A stretch of 64,000 nucleotides of DNA from Clostridia bacterium (lineage in GTDB: Bacteria; Bacillota; Clostridia; Christensenellales; Aristaeellaceae). The notes under the pieces are model-generated. The model saw only the letters and a program-made list of their open reading frames with translations. It was not told where the DNA came from and made no database searches. Within the stretch, counting starts at the first letter, position 1. Each line of letters starts with the position of its first letter. A program made the translations under genes and the position numbers. Shown here in pieces: positions 15,011 through 22,902 of the stretch. The DNA is taken from contig JAFXZS010000002.1 in assembly GCA_017541105.1 (NCBI GenBank), forward strand, positions 1-64,000. Direction: 5' to 3'.

Positions 15011-15062
15011 TTTGGTTCGGGACCAAAAGGCCGCGGGTTCGAATCCCGCCACTTCGACTCCC
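15011..15062 (+). repeat. Right copy of 52-bp tRNA-Pro direct repeat (attR-like)
   Basis: This copy is identical to 1995-2046 and contains the anticodon arm, T-arm and 3' acceptor half of tRNA-Pro, but no 5' half, so it cannot make a tRNA. A hairpin (CCCCGGGA/TCCCGGGG) follows, as after the intact tRNA gene. It marks the right end of the island. Confidence 0.8.
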
Positions 15063-15121
15063 CGGGACATTGTAAATCAATGCTCCCGGGGTTGTAAGCG
15101 TCAAAGCTGAGACGCCCTAGC

Positions 15122-16696
15122 TCAGCCTTTCTTGGCAATCCTGCATTCGGCCGGTGCATTCATCGGTAGCAGGATTTTTACTTGCTCAGCATCTTTCATA
15201 TTTCTCATCGGGGCAGTTTTCAGCACCCAAGTCAGATACCGGTACGGATCAAGGTTATTGGCCTTTGCGGTTTCAATCAGGCTGAAATAAACCGAGCTTG
15301 CCCGGGCTCCGCTGGGTGTATTCGCAAACAGGAAATTCTTCCTGCCAATCACAAAAACCTTGGCACAACGCTCAGCCCGGTTGTTGCTGGCTTCCAGCCG
15401 CCCATCTTCCAGATATCCAATCAGCCATGGCCACTGTTCACGCGTGTAGTGGGCTGCTTTCCCCAACAGGGATTTTGGTGCTGCATTCAGCCGGAACACC
15501 CAGTCATGCAATTCATTCAGAATAGGCCTGGCAAGTTCATCCCGCTTCTGTTTCCGCTCTTCAGAAGAAAGATCCTTAATTTGTTCTTCAATATGGAAGA
15601 GCGCGTCAAAATACCTGACACCGCGCATTGCTGCGGAGTCTTTTCGTTCTTCTTCCCTTAAGCCGACCAAGGCTTCATCGAATTTTCGTCGTGCATGAGC
15701 CAGGCACCCAACCACCCGAATCTCTCCCGGCAATTTGTGGTATCCGGCATACCCGTCGGTGTGGAGGAACCCTCGGTACCCTTTCAGAAAGTCTTCCGGA
15801 TGTTCAGCACTCCTGGTCTCCTGGTAATCATATATGACCAACTGCTGTGCTGCTGCCTGCCCGGTCAGGTAGATCCACATATAGCTCTTGGTTTGAGCTT
15901 TACGCCCCGGTTCGTTAAGCACCTGCAGCGTTGTCTCATCCGCATGGAGAATGTCTTCGTTCAGCATTTCAAGCCGTATTTGTTCCCACAGGGGATTCAG
16001 CCATAACTCTGCGGCTTTGAGCAGCCAGTTTGACATCGTCTGCCGAGAAAGCGGTATTCCTATCCATTTGCAATGCTGCTCTATCCGGTATAACGGAGAA
16101 TGCATCACAAACTTTTCAAAAGCCAGATACGCAATAGCTTCCGCCTCGGCATTACTTCCCGGAATAACTGCCGGATCTGCTTTACCACTGACAACAGGTG
16201 TGCTCACTCCGGTATCCTGACAGTTTTTGCAGGCATATCGGCGCAGATGAGTTTCAACAACCACAAACTTCGCCGGAACAATCTTCAGTCGGCGGATAAC
16301 GTCTTCCCCGATATACTGCATCTCGCTTCCGCATTCAGGGCAGACTTTTTCTTCCCCGGAAACGTCCCGGATCACAACTTCCGTTTCAATATCTTCCGGC
16401 AAATCACATTCACGCGTAATATGGCGCTTCTGCCGTTTGTGTTCCTTGACCGTTTCAAGTTCCGGTTCCTTTACAGAAATAGAAGAATCAGCGTACACCT
16501 CTGCCTCGTTGAACAGGAAGCTGAGTTGTTCGCTGCCGTCGTCATATTTGCTTTGTTCACTGGAAGACCCGAAACGCTGTCTGCGTGCAAGGACAATCTG
16601 CTGCGTGAGAATCTCCACTTGCTTCGTCAGCTCTTCATTGGCCTTCAGCAAGCCCTCATATTCAGCTCTGGAGATGGTCACTGTTTCATTATTCAA
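15122..16696 (-). CDS. tnpC: IS66 transposase TnpC
   Basis: This is a DDE transposase of 524 residues. It has an N-terminal coiled coil with RQRFGSSSEQSK, a zinc-finger segment CPECGSEM..CKNC, catalytic Asp in HADETT and HTDGYAGY, and the C-terminal SNNRAER with the catalytic Glu. I prefer a TTG start at 16696 preceded by GGGAGAAAG; an ATG at 16756 in the same frame has no ribosome binding site. The stop is eight bases from the left inverted repeat. Confidence 0.95.
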   Translation of the reverse strand: MNNETVTISRAEYEGLLKANEELTKQVEILTQQIVLARRQRFGSSSEQSKYDDGSEQLSFLFNEAEVYADSSISVKEPELETVKEHKRQKRHITRECDLPEDIETEVVIRDVSGEEKVCPECGSEMQYIGEDVIRRLKIVPAKFVVVETHLRRYACKNCQDTGVSTPVVSGKADPAVIPGSNAEAEAIAYLAFEKFVMHSPLYRIEQHCKWIGIPLSRQTMSNWLLKAAELWLNPLWEQIRLEMLNEDILHADETTLQVLNEPGRKAQTKSYMWIYLTGQAAAQQLVIYDYQETRSAEHPEDFLKGYRGFLHTDGYAGYHKLPGEIRVVGCLAHARRKFDEALVGLREEERKDSAAMRGVRYFDALFHIEEQIKDLSSEERKQKRDELARPILNELHDWVFRLNAAPKSLLGKAAHYTREQWPWLIGYLEDGRLEASNNRAERCAKVFVIGRKNFLFANTPSGARASSVYFSLIETAKANNLDPYRYLTWVLKTAPMRNMKDAEQVKILLPMNAPAECRIAKKG

Positions 16697-16799
16697 GGCG
16701 CTTTCTCCCTTGCTTTTCGCTATGGAAATTATACCACATTTTCGCATAAATAGCAAGGCGAAACGCTAGTAATATCAAGGCTCGCAGCCGTTTTTGGCG

Positions 16800-17153
16800 T
16801 CAGTAAAGAAGTTGCTTCTGAATGGGTTGAATTACTTTTTTCTGGTAGATGTTTAAACCTTCCATGAGCCAGCGGAACTGCTGCATGGTTAGCTCTTTCA
16901 GTTCTATTTCATTCCTCGGCCACTGATATCGCCCGGTTTCCAGACGTTTATACAGAAGAATGTATCCGTCCTCATCCCAGAAAAGTGCTTTTATCCGGTC
17001 AGATCGCCTTCCGCAGAACATGAACAGCGTGCTGGTCTGGGGATTCATATGGAAAGTGTTCTGTACCAGAGTCACAAACCCATCAATTCCCTGGCGAAGA
17101 TCGGTGTAGCCCACCGCAATAAAGATCCTCTGAGCTCTGCTTAAGTCAAACAT
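16800..17153 (-). CDS. tnpB: IS66 accessory protein TnpB
   Basis: The 117-residue protein carries the family hallmarks VGYTDLRQGIDGF, MFCGRRSDRIKALFWDEDG and YKRLETGRYQWP. It is required with TnpA and TnpC for IS66 transposition. Its start overlaps the tnpA stop by eight bases. Confidence 0.95.
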   Translation of the reverse strand: MFDLSRAQRIFIAVGYTDLRQGIDGFVTLVQNTFHMNPQTSTLFMFCGRRSDRIKALFWDEDGYILLYKRLETGRYQWPRNEIELKELTMQQFRWLMEGLNIYQKKVIQPIQKQLLY

Positions 17154-17517
17154 TGTTATTCACCGCCTCAAGGATCCGGCATAGAAGCATGGGATCTACC
17201 GAGTTCCGGATTTCCAGCGTCCAGTCTCCACGATGCAGAACAACATCTGCATCTCCACTCACTACAGGACCGGATGGCATCCTGATTTCAGCAAACTGTA
17301 CTGTCGACGGTAAATCCGGAGGCCGGTCCGGCACCATGGTGTTGATTTCATGATCCCAGACCTGTTTCTGCCAGTAGAAATATGTTTTCTTATTGATATG
17401 ATTCTGCTGGCACCATTCAGCTACCGTCAGGCCGCTGGTTTTGCATTCCATGACCCGCTGCCGCCAGACATTGATCATGGATTCGTGTTTCGCCATGATC
17501 ATATTAATGTTGCCCAT
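17146..17517 (-). CDS. tnpA: IS66 accessory protein TnpA
   Basis: The product has a helix-turn-helix-like segment (RVMECKTSGLTVAEWCQQNHI, INKKTYFYWQK) typical of IS66 OrfA and a variable C-terminus. The ATG at 17517 is preceded by AGGACTGG; an ATG three codons into the ORF from 17550 lacks such a site. It is the first gene of the element. Confidence 0.9.
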   Translation of the reverse strand: MGNINMIMAKHESMINVWRQRVMECKTSGLTVAEWCQQNHINKKTYFYWQKQVWDHEINTMVPDRPPDLPSTVQFAEIRMPSGPVVSGDADVVLHRGDWTLEIRNSVDPMLLCRILEAVNNNV

Positions 17518-17673
17518 TTGATCCAGTCCTCTCCAACCGAATCCAACCAAGTCTTTGGTTCTCCCAAGACTGATATGGTTACGATTAGACTACCAGATCA
17601 AACGGGCAATGCACAGTTGTCTCAGCTTTGACGCTTACCCGGGGTTTTGCTTTTTCCCGGCAATTGTGGTATT

Positions 17674-17803
17674 TTTCCGTTTTGCAACCTTCCAGGTTGC
17701 AACGAAGCGGCAAGGCATCTTGCTGCAGACTTGAAAATGCTTTTTCCGTAAATTTCCGGAAATGACCGGTTTTTTCCGCTTTGAAAATGTCCACTTTGAA
17801 ATT
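17674..17803 (+). repeat. Dispersed intergenic repeat, copy 3
   Basis: This copy has the palindrome GCAACCTTCCAGGTTGC, then GCGGCAAGGCATC, phased TTTCCG units and TTTGAAAATGTCCACTTT. When the IS66 is removed, its position after the tRNA repeat and hairpin mirrors copy 1 after the intact tRNA-Pro gene. Confidence 0.75.
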
Positions 17804-17825
17804 TCTCGTTACAATTCCTGGCAGA

Positions 17826-17854
17826 TGGACAATTTGTTTTTGGTTTGTTAAATT
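17826..17854 (+). promoter_or_regulatory. Promoter of the WYL-type regulator gene
   Basis: TGGACA (17826-17831), a 17-bp spacer and TAAATT (17849-17854). The ATG at 17860 lies only five bases beyond the -10 box, so the mRNA may be leaderless. Confidence 0.5.
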
Positions 17855-17859
17855 AATAC

Positions 17860-18492
17860 ATGCACAAAATCAATAAGGGAGATGTTCTTATTTCGGCTTA
17901 TCAAAGAATGATTTGGTTTCACAATAGAGTTGTGGAGAATGCATATCCGAATGCCGGAACTCTGGCGGAACAATTTGAGATTTCTAACAGGCAGGCACAG
18001 CGGGATATTGAATATATGAGGAATTCCATGAACGCACCGCTTCTGTATTGTGCGCGGAAACGAGGATATCTGTATGAAAAAGAGTATGTGTTGCCGAGTT
18101 TCTTTCTGTCGGAAAGTGAGAAGGAGACAGTACGGTTGCTGGCAAAGCAGAGTAAGGAATTAAGTTCCTTTGGGTACGGAAAGTATGAGGGACAGGCTGA
18201 GATTTTGTCTAAGATATCTGCAGAGTCAGGGACTGGTGAGGATGAAAGCGGTATAACAAGAGAACCGTACTTTGCGGAAATTGAGATGTTGGGTGGAAGA
18301 GCATCGGTAGCATCGTTGGAATATTTTCTTTGTGGGAAGGTGGAAGGACACACCTATACCTATGCGTTTTTTGATCCGGATGTTTTTATCAGCGTTTTGA
18401 TTGCCAGCGGTTTGGAATTTCGTATTATAAAACCAAATTGGTTAAGAGAGTATATGAAAGAAAAACTTTCCGGAATTTTAAAATTGCTATGA
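17860..18492 (+). CDS. DeoR/WYL-type transcriptional regulator (210 aa)
   Basis: The N-terminal helix-turn-helix (AGTLAEQFEISNRQAQRDIEYMR) is of the DeoR/YafY type. The C-terminal part (YAFFDPDVFISVLIASGLEF, EKLSGILKLL) matches the end of WYL regulators, but the protein is shorter than the usual 300 residues, with most of the WYL core replaced by a spacer. No ribosome binding site precedes the ATG. It precedes the BtrH_N-like gene, whose putative operator overlaps this stop codon, so it likely controls that gene. Confidence 0.75.
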   Translation: MHKINKGDVLISAYQRMIWFHNRVVENAYPNAGTLAEQFEISNRQAQRDIEYMRNSMNAPLLYCARKRGYLYEKEYVLPSFFLSESEKETVRLLAKQSKELSSFGYGKYEGQAEILSKISAESGTGEDESGITREPYFAEIEMLGGRASVASLEYFLCGKVEGHTYTYAFFDPDVFISVLIASGLEFRIIKPNWLREYMKEKLSGILKLL

Positions 18493-18522
18493 CATTATAT
18501 GTCATACCTCCTGTGGGATAAT
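18490..18522 (+). promoter_or_regulatory. Operator/promoter before the BtrH_N-like gene
   Basis: The perfect dyad TGACAT-TAT-ATGTCA (18490-18504) begins on the regulator's TGA stop, and GATAAT (18517-18522) is a fair -10 box. The dyad is of the TGACA type seen before WYL-regulated genes. A good -35 box is not evident, as expected for an activated promoter. Confidence 0.55.
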
Positions 18523-18551
18523 AGGGTCAGAAAAAAAGGAGGAGACAAGTT

Positions 18552-19535
18552 ATGGCAAAAAAGAAGTTGGATATTGAGGTATTTTCAGCGTGGAACACTT
18601 ATGCGATCAGTATGATGAGTGTACTGGAGCACTGTGGAATGTGGAATAAAGAGTACACTTTTCAGAGGTTCTTAAGTGTAACGGGAATTGCATCGCAGTT
18701 TTGTGTGGATGAAAATTGCAGTGCGTTGCCGATTACGGATTATGACTGGATGGAGGAACATACTTGTTTTACGGAGCGAATCGGTGTGCGGACGAAGAAG
18801 TATTATGCCGCACCGGGTGCGGAGGAGTATTCCGTAAAGCAGAAGGAAGCAATTACGGCAATCAAAAAAAGTATCGAGGATGGAAAAGCCTGCGTGGTAT
18901 GGGGCATCGATACAGGTGAGTTTGGCGTGATTTACGGTTACGACGATGAGGACAAGGTGTTCTTTTCGAAAGGAATCGGGAGTCGGAATGTGAATGCCAG
19001 CATGCCGGTTTTATACAATAATCTGGGGAAAACCTTTGAATGGGCCCCGGTGTTGTATTGCGAAATTCCGGAAGCCGCACAAGAGGCAGATTGGAATCAA
19101 GCTTATGTGGAAGCGCTTCGTCTGTATGTACAGGGGATGAAAGCAATTTGTGAGAATGGACGATCATACGGTTTGGCAGTGTATGATACAATTGTGAAAG
19201 CAATACGGGAGGACAGATTGGATTCCTTTGGTTTTAAGTATTGCATCGGAATTTTTTATGAAAGAAAGGACGCAGTATTACTGTATCTGGAGGAGCAACA
19301 AAAGGTACAGACGAATGAATTGCTGGAGAAGCTGACAGAGTCGTTCCGGACGACAGTTGAGTTATACCGTAGGTTAATGTTTGAGATACTCGGTGGAGGA
19401 ACCGAAGGATGGAATTCCCTGTTTGAACCGGTGGATAAGACATGTTATCCGGAGATTGTTAATGTGCTGGAAGAGTTAAAAGCAAGTGAGGAACGGAATG
19501 TGGAGCTTGCGAAATGTGTGGCAGACGGGATATAG
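18552..19535 (+). CDS. BtrH_N/C39-like protein (327 aa)
   Basis: The N-terminal half (CVDENCSALPITDYDWMEEHT, VVWGIDTGEFGVIYGYDDED, VFFSKGIGSRN) resembles the cysteine-peptidase-like BtrH_N/DUF4872 fold that often pairs with regulators of this kind. The C-terminal 150 residues are helical. An obvious catalytic Cys-His pair cannot be fixed by eye, so peptidase activity is uncertain. A strong site (AAGGAGG-like) precedes the ATG at 18552. Confidence 0.55.
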   Translation: MAKKKLDIEVFSAWNTYAISMMSVLEHCGMWNKEYTFQRFLSVTGIASQFCVDENCSALPITDYDWMEEHTCFTERIGVRTKKYYAAPGAEEYSVKQKEAITAIKKSIEDGKACVVWGIDTGEFGVIYGYDDEDKVFFSKGIGSRNVNASMPVLYNNLGKTFEWAPVLYCEIPEAAQEADWNQAYVEALRLYVQGMKAICENGRSYGLAVYDTIVKAIREDRLDSFGFKYCIGIFYERKDAVLLYLEEQQKVQTNELLEKLTESFRTTVELYRRLMFEILGGGTEGWNSLFEPVDKTCYPEIVNVLEELKASEERNVELAKCVADGI

Positions 19536-19566
19536 AACAAAGCAGGTAATTGGCATCATCGGATTG

Positions 19567-19595
19567 TCGACACAAGGTGTGCTATTTGGTATAAT
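19567..19595 (+). promoter_or_regulatory. Promoter of the DUF4160 pair
   Basis: TCGACA (19567-19572), a 17-bp spacer and a perfect TATAAT (19590-19595), 55 bases before the first start codon. Confidence 0.6.
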
Positions 19596-19649
19596 AAAGT
19601 GTAGGATGACTTGCAAAAAAGCCTCTACAGAACATCGGGGGGAGAAAAA

Positions 19650-19928
19650 ATGCTGTATCCGTTTATGACGCTGGAAGATGAAACTGAGATTGTTCATTCG
19701 GAACCGCTGACGGTTGATGGCAGGGAAAAAGTGAAGGTGGTTATTGAGCAGCCTGTAACGGGTGGATTCCATTCGGCTGTTTGCTGGCTGCCTGACTATA
19801 CATGGGAAAAGATTGATGGATTCAGCAAAGAGGAAATCAATCAATATCAGGAATTAATTGAAAGTGTGTCCCATGTTATCATTGAACTGGCCAGAGATGG
19901 AGGGTTTGACCGTGCCTCAGGTTTTTAA
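19650..19928 (+). CDS. Small partner protein of DUF4160 (92 aa)
   Basis: The start at 19650 follows GGGGGGA. The sequence MLYPFMTLEDETEIVHSEPL...FHSAVCWLPDYTWEKIDGF...ELIESVSHVIIELARDGGF is a type that recurs directly before DUF4160 genes. Its role is unknown; the arrangement (two small overlapping genes) is like a toxin-antitoxin or addiction pair, which is inference. It overlaps the next gene by 17 bases. Confidence 0.75.
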   Translation: MLYPFMTLEDETEIVHSEPLTVDGREKVKVVIEQPVTGGFHSAVCWLPDYTWEKIDGFSKEEINQYQELIESVSHVIIELARDGGFDRASGF

Positions 19929-20190
19929 GATCGGCGGATATCTGGTCTATTTCTGGGTAAATGAGAATGATCCGCTGGAACCGGTTCATGTTCATATTGC
20001 AGAAGGAAAACCGGTTAAAAACGGAACGAAGATCTGGCTGACGAAGGCTGGCGGCTGTATTTTGCAGAACAATAACTCTCAGATTCCGGACCGGCAATTA
20101 CGATATATAATGCAGATCATCAGCGCCCGGCATGAAATGATCATCAGAAAGTGGAAAGAAACCTTTGGTGAAATCAGCTTTTATTGCTGA
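19912..20190 (+). CDS. DUF4160 protein (92 aa)
   Basis: VFKIGGYLVYFWVNENDPLEPVHVHIAEGKP is the DUF4160 hallmark (HVHIAEG). I chose the GTG at 19912, spaced eight bases from GGAGG; an ATG at 19897 is an alternative. The biochemical function of the family is not established. Confidence 0.85.
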   Translation: MPQVFKIGGYLVYFWVNENDPLEPVHVHIAEGKPVKNGTKIWLTKAGGCILQNNNSQIPDRQLRYIMQIISARHEMIIRKWKETFGEISFYC

Positions 20191-20194
20191 GAGT

Positions 20195-20377
20195 ATGGAT
20201 TGTTTTAAAATCGTCCATGACGGCGGCAATTCATTTCAGGTGCATTATATTCTGAAAATGGAAGCCGAAGACATGCGTAACAGAGATCCTGATGGATCAT
20301 TTCATATTACTTCAACATGGACCTGTGCAAATGGTTCGTGGAAAATGATATTCAATATGGACCAGAGGATTGCCTGA
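20195..20377 (+). CDS. Possible small protein (60 aa)
   Basis: The frame MDCFKIVHDGGNSFQVHYILK ... TSTWTCANGSWKMIFNMDQ begins just after the DUF4160 stop and has protein-like composition. No ribosome binding site or family is recognised, and it may be a gene remnant. Confidence 0.25.
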   Translation: MDCFKIVHDGGNSFQVHYILKMEAEDMRNRDPDGSFHITSTWTCANGSWKMIFNMDQRIA

Positions 20378-20524
20378 CAGATTCCGCTTTGCCCCGATAT
20401 CTGCTGGCCGGGAATCCCGGAAAACGAGGTTCGGGTCCGAGAAAAACCGGGAATAAACAACGGAAATACCCGGAATTGTGATAATCTTTGGACGGAAAGG
20501 TGATTCACAAGGAGGAAGAAGCAA
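20378..20524. other. Intergenic region before cysK
   Basis: I see no gene and no clear T-box or S-box structure here. Several CCGG-rich short inverted motifs (GGCCGGGAATCCCGG) could fold but lack a T-run. Confidence 0.3.
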
Positions 20525-21454
20525 TTGATCTGTGAGAACATCCTGGATGCGGTAGGCAATACACCTGTGGTGCGGCTGCACCGGATGCCGGAAGCGGGAA
20601 GCGCGGAGATCCTGGTGAAGGTGGAATCCCTGAACGTCGGAGGATCCATCAAGACCCGGACAGCGCTGAACATGCTGGACCAGGCGGAGAAGGAAGGCCT
20701 GATCGACAAGGACAGCATCATCGTCGAGCCCACCAGCGGCAACCAGGGCATCGGCCTGGCGCTGGTCGGCGCGGTCCGGGGATACCGGACGATTATCATT
20801 ATGCCTGACTCGGTGAGCGAAGAGCGGCGGAAACTGGTACGGCACTACGGCGCGGAAGTCAAGCTGATTCACGACGCCGGGGATATCGGCAAGTGCATGG
20901 AGGAATGCCTGAATGCCGCACTGAGCATGAAGAAAAAGAATCCGAAGGTATTCGTACCCCAGCAGTTTGAAAACCCAAACAACACGCTGGCGCACAAGAA
21001 GCATACCGCGCTGGAAATCATGGCGCAGGTGGCGAAACCGATCCACGGATTCTGCAGCGGCATCGGTACCGGCGGCACCCTGACCGGAATCGGCGAGGTG
21101 CTGAAAGCTCAGTATCCGGAGATGAAAATCTGGGCGGTGGAACCGGAAAACGCGGCGATCCTGGCCGGCGGAACCATCGGCACGCACCTGCAGATGGGTA
21201 TCGGCGACGGAATTATTCCGGATATCCTGAACCGGGAAATCTATGACGATATTTATGTAGTTACGGACCAGGAAGCGATCGAGACCGCCCGGCGCCTGGC
21301 ACGGGAGGAAGGGCTGGCCTGCGGTATCTCCGGCGGCACGAACGTGGCAGCGGCGCTGAAGCTGGCGAAGAAACTGGGAACGGGGAAAACGGTGGTCACC
21401 GTGCTGCCGGACACGGCGGAACGGTATTATTCGACACAGTTGTTCTGGGAGTAG
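20525..21454 (+). CDS. cysK: Cysteine synthase (O-acetylserine sulfhydrylase family)
   Basis: This is a PLP-dependent fold type II enzyme converting O-acetylserine and sulfide to cysteine. The Schiff-base lysine is K43 in GGSIKTR, the substrate loop is TSGNQGI (70-76), and the phosphate-binding loop is SGIGTGGTLTG. The 309-residue length fits CysK. The start is TTG at 20525 with AAGGAGG nine bases upstream. The Q in SGNQG replaces the usual T, so a relative using another acceptor or nucleophile is possible. It stands alone, with no sulfate-assimilation genes nearby. Confidence 0.9.
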   Translation: MICENILDAVGNTPVVRLHRMPEAGSAEILVKVESLNVGGSIKTRTALNMLDQAEKEGLIDKDSIIVEPTSGNQGIGLALVGAVRGYRTIIIMPDSVSEERRKLVRHYGAEVKLIHDAGDIGKCMEECLNAALSMKKKNPKVFVPQQFENPNNTLAHKKHTALEIMAQVAKPIHGFCSGIGTGGTLTGIGEVLKAQYPEMKIWAVEPENAAILAGGTIGTHLQMGIGDGIIPDILNREIYDDIYVVTDQEAIETARRLAREEGLACGISGGTNVAAALKLAKKLGTGKTVVTVLPDTAERYYSTQLFWE

Positions 21455-21633
21455 GACCGGGATATGCCGAAGGCGTGACCGAAGGCCGCCTGACCCTGAG
21501 AAATGAGGACAGATCTGGTACGCAACCGTACAAGTGCATTCCTGCATTTGAATACCGGCCCGGTACAATGTGCAGAGGGTTGCTTTGATGTGTCTTCCCT
21601 CCGGAGATTCAGCCAAAAAGGATATTAAGCATT

Positions 21634-22440
21634 ATGAACAACAGATCAGAAGATATCATCCGGATACCGGCTTCGATAGCAGCTATCCTTGGCGGGCAGA
21701 ATGGAAAAATGGATGAGCTTGGAAAATCGAGAGCCCATGTATTGCTTTTTGAAGATTATGTGCTGAAAATCCGTCCCGCGGAGGACTGGGATACAGCGGA
21801 TGTGCAGATTCTGCAGTGGCTTGCCGGAAAAGCCCCCGTTCCGCAGGTGGCAGCCCATGAAGTATCTGATGGCCGGGACTGGCTGCTTATGACGCGCGTT
21901 CAAGGGAAAGAACTATGCAAACCTGAAATCATGAATAATCCTGCCTTGTTACTGGATTGTATGGCAGAAGCACTGCATATATTGTGGTCAATACCCGTGG
22001 ATGACTGCCCGTTTGAGAAGACTGTTGCAGACAATCTCTCCCATGCTGAAACGGCCATCCTGACCGGGTGCTTTGATTCTTCCGACTGTGAACCGGAAAC
22101 TTTCGGCCCGGGTGGATTCGATAACCCGGAGGCCCTCCTGAACTGGCTGAAAAGAAACCTGCCTGAGCAGGACCGTGCGGTCGTACACGGAGATTTTTGC
22201 CTGCCCAACCTCTTTACGGACGGAAAGAAGTTTACGGGATTTATTGACGTGGGCAAGGCCGGTGCCGGTGACCGCTGGATGGATCTGGCGCTGGGCTGGC
22301 GCAGCCTGAAACACAACAGCGACGGGCACTACGGGAAAATCTATCCGAATATTCATCCGGACGACCTGTTTCGTGCGGCAGGAGTTCCGAAAGATGAAGA
22401 AAAACTCAGGTACTACATTCTGCTTGATGAATTGAACTGA
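21634..22440 (+). CDS. APH(3')-like aminoglycoside phosphotransferase family protein
   Basis: The kinase signature VVHGDFCLPNLF contains the catalytic D187, and FIDVGKAGAGDRWMDLAL is the metal-binding segment characteristic of the APH(3') subgroup. The length of 268 residues is normal. The N-lobe ends in YVLKIRP with the ATP-binding Lys. It may phosphorylate an aminoglycoside or another small hydroxylated substrate; resistance is not shown by sequence alone. AAAGGATA precedes the ATG at 21634. Confidence 0.85.
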   Translation: MNNRSEDIIRIPASIAAILGGQNGKMDELGKSRAHVLLFEDYVLKIRPAEDWDTADVQILQWLAGKAPVPQVAAHEVSDGRDWLLMTRVQGKELCKPEIMNNPALLLDCMAEALHILWSIPVDDCPFEKTVADNLSHAETAILTGCFDSSDCEPETFGPGGFDNPEALLNWLKRNLPEQDRAVVHGDFCLPNLFTDGKKFTGFIDVGKAGAGDRWMDLALGWRSLKHNSDGHYGKIYPNIHPDDLFRAAGVPKDEEKLRYYILLDELN

Positions 22441-22551
22441 AAACGCGGAAGCCTTACTGATCTGATCATCAGGTATGACAACGATGAAGCGTGATCTGCA
22501 AAATTCCGGTATGGCCGGGTTCGGCAGGACCTGATAACCGTGGAGGGAAAC

Positions 22552-22902
22552 ATGAGAATCGGAGAAGTGCGTTAACTGACAAACGACGTGCCAAGGCTTG
22601 CGGCGTTTTACAAACAGCTGCTCGGCGTGGACAACGGCAGCAGTGATGAAATCCATCAGTTTATTCTTTCCGAAGAAACCGCGCTGACGATCTATAACGA
22701 CGGAACAGCAAAGAACAACCGGAACCAGAATATCTGCCTGGCATTTACGGTGGATGATGCAGAAAAAGAATATGAGAAGGTGCTGGCACTGGGTGCAAGG
22801 ATTATTGAGCCGCCTGTTCGAAGACCCTGGGGCGCGGTCAACATGAGTTTTTATGACCCGGACAACAACATCATCTACTTCAGGAGTTTTCCGGAAGAAT
22901 GA
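22552..22902 (+). pseudogene. VOC/glyoxalase-fold protein gene with early in-frame stop
   Basis: GGAGGG precedes the ATG at 22552, which opens MRIGEVR and then meets TAA at 22573-22575. The same frame continues LTNDVPRLAAFYKQLLG, ENALTIYND-type and NMSFYDPDNNIIYF motifs, as in VOC superfamily proteins. A single T-to-A change from TTA (Leu) explains it. Translation could restart at GTG 22588, giving 104 residues without the first strand. It overlaps the next gene by ATGA. Confidence 0.75.

Larger units (their letters stand above)
15094..17638 (-). mobile_element. Complete IS66-family insertion sequence (2545 bp)
   Basis: Perfect 20-bp terminal inverted repeats, beginning GTAAGCGTCAAAG, lie at 15094-15113 and 17619-17638. 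An 8-bp target duplication CCGGGGTT is present at 15086-15093 and 17639-17646. Three genes (tnpA, tnpB, tnpC) are transcribed leftward. The target site is the 3' arm of the hairpin after the right tRNA repeat, so the element splits a terminator-like structure from its T-rich tail. All genes look intact, so it may be active. Confidence 0.97.

Noticed and set aside
15011-15062. A second functional tRNA-Pro gene
   Set aside because: Only the 3' half is present; the 5' acceptor strand and D-arm are absent upstream, where the phased repeat lies.
20378-20524. A T-box or S-box riboswitch upstream of cysK
   Set aside because: I could not find a specifier loop, T-box core (TGGNACCGCG) or terminator/antiterminator pair; only short GC-rich inverted motifs are present.
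20312-21616. A 434-codon open frame on the minus strand
   Set aside because: It is antisense to cysK, which has all PLP motifs; the composition is Arg/His/Phe-rich and atypical of real proteins here.
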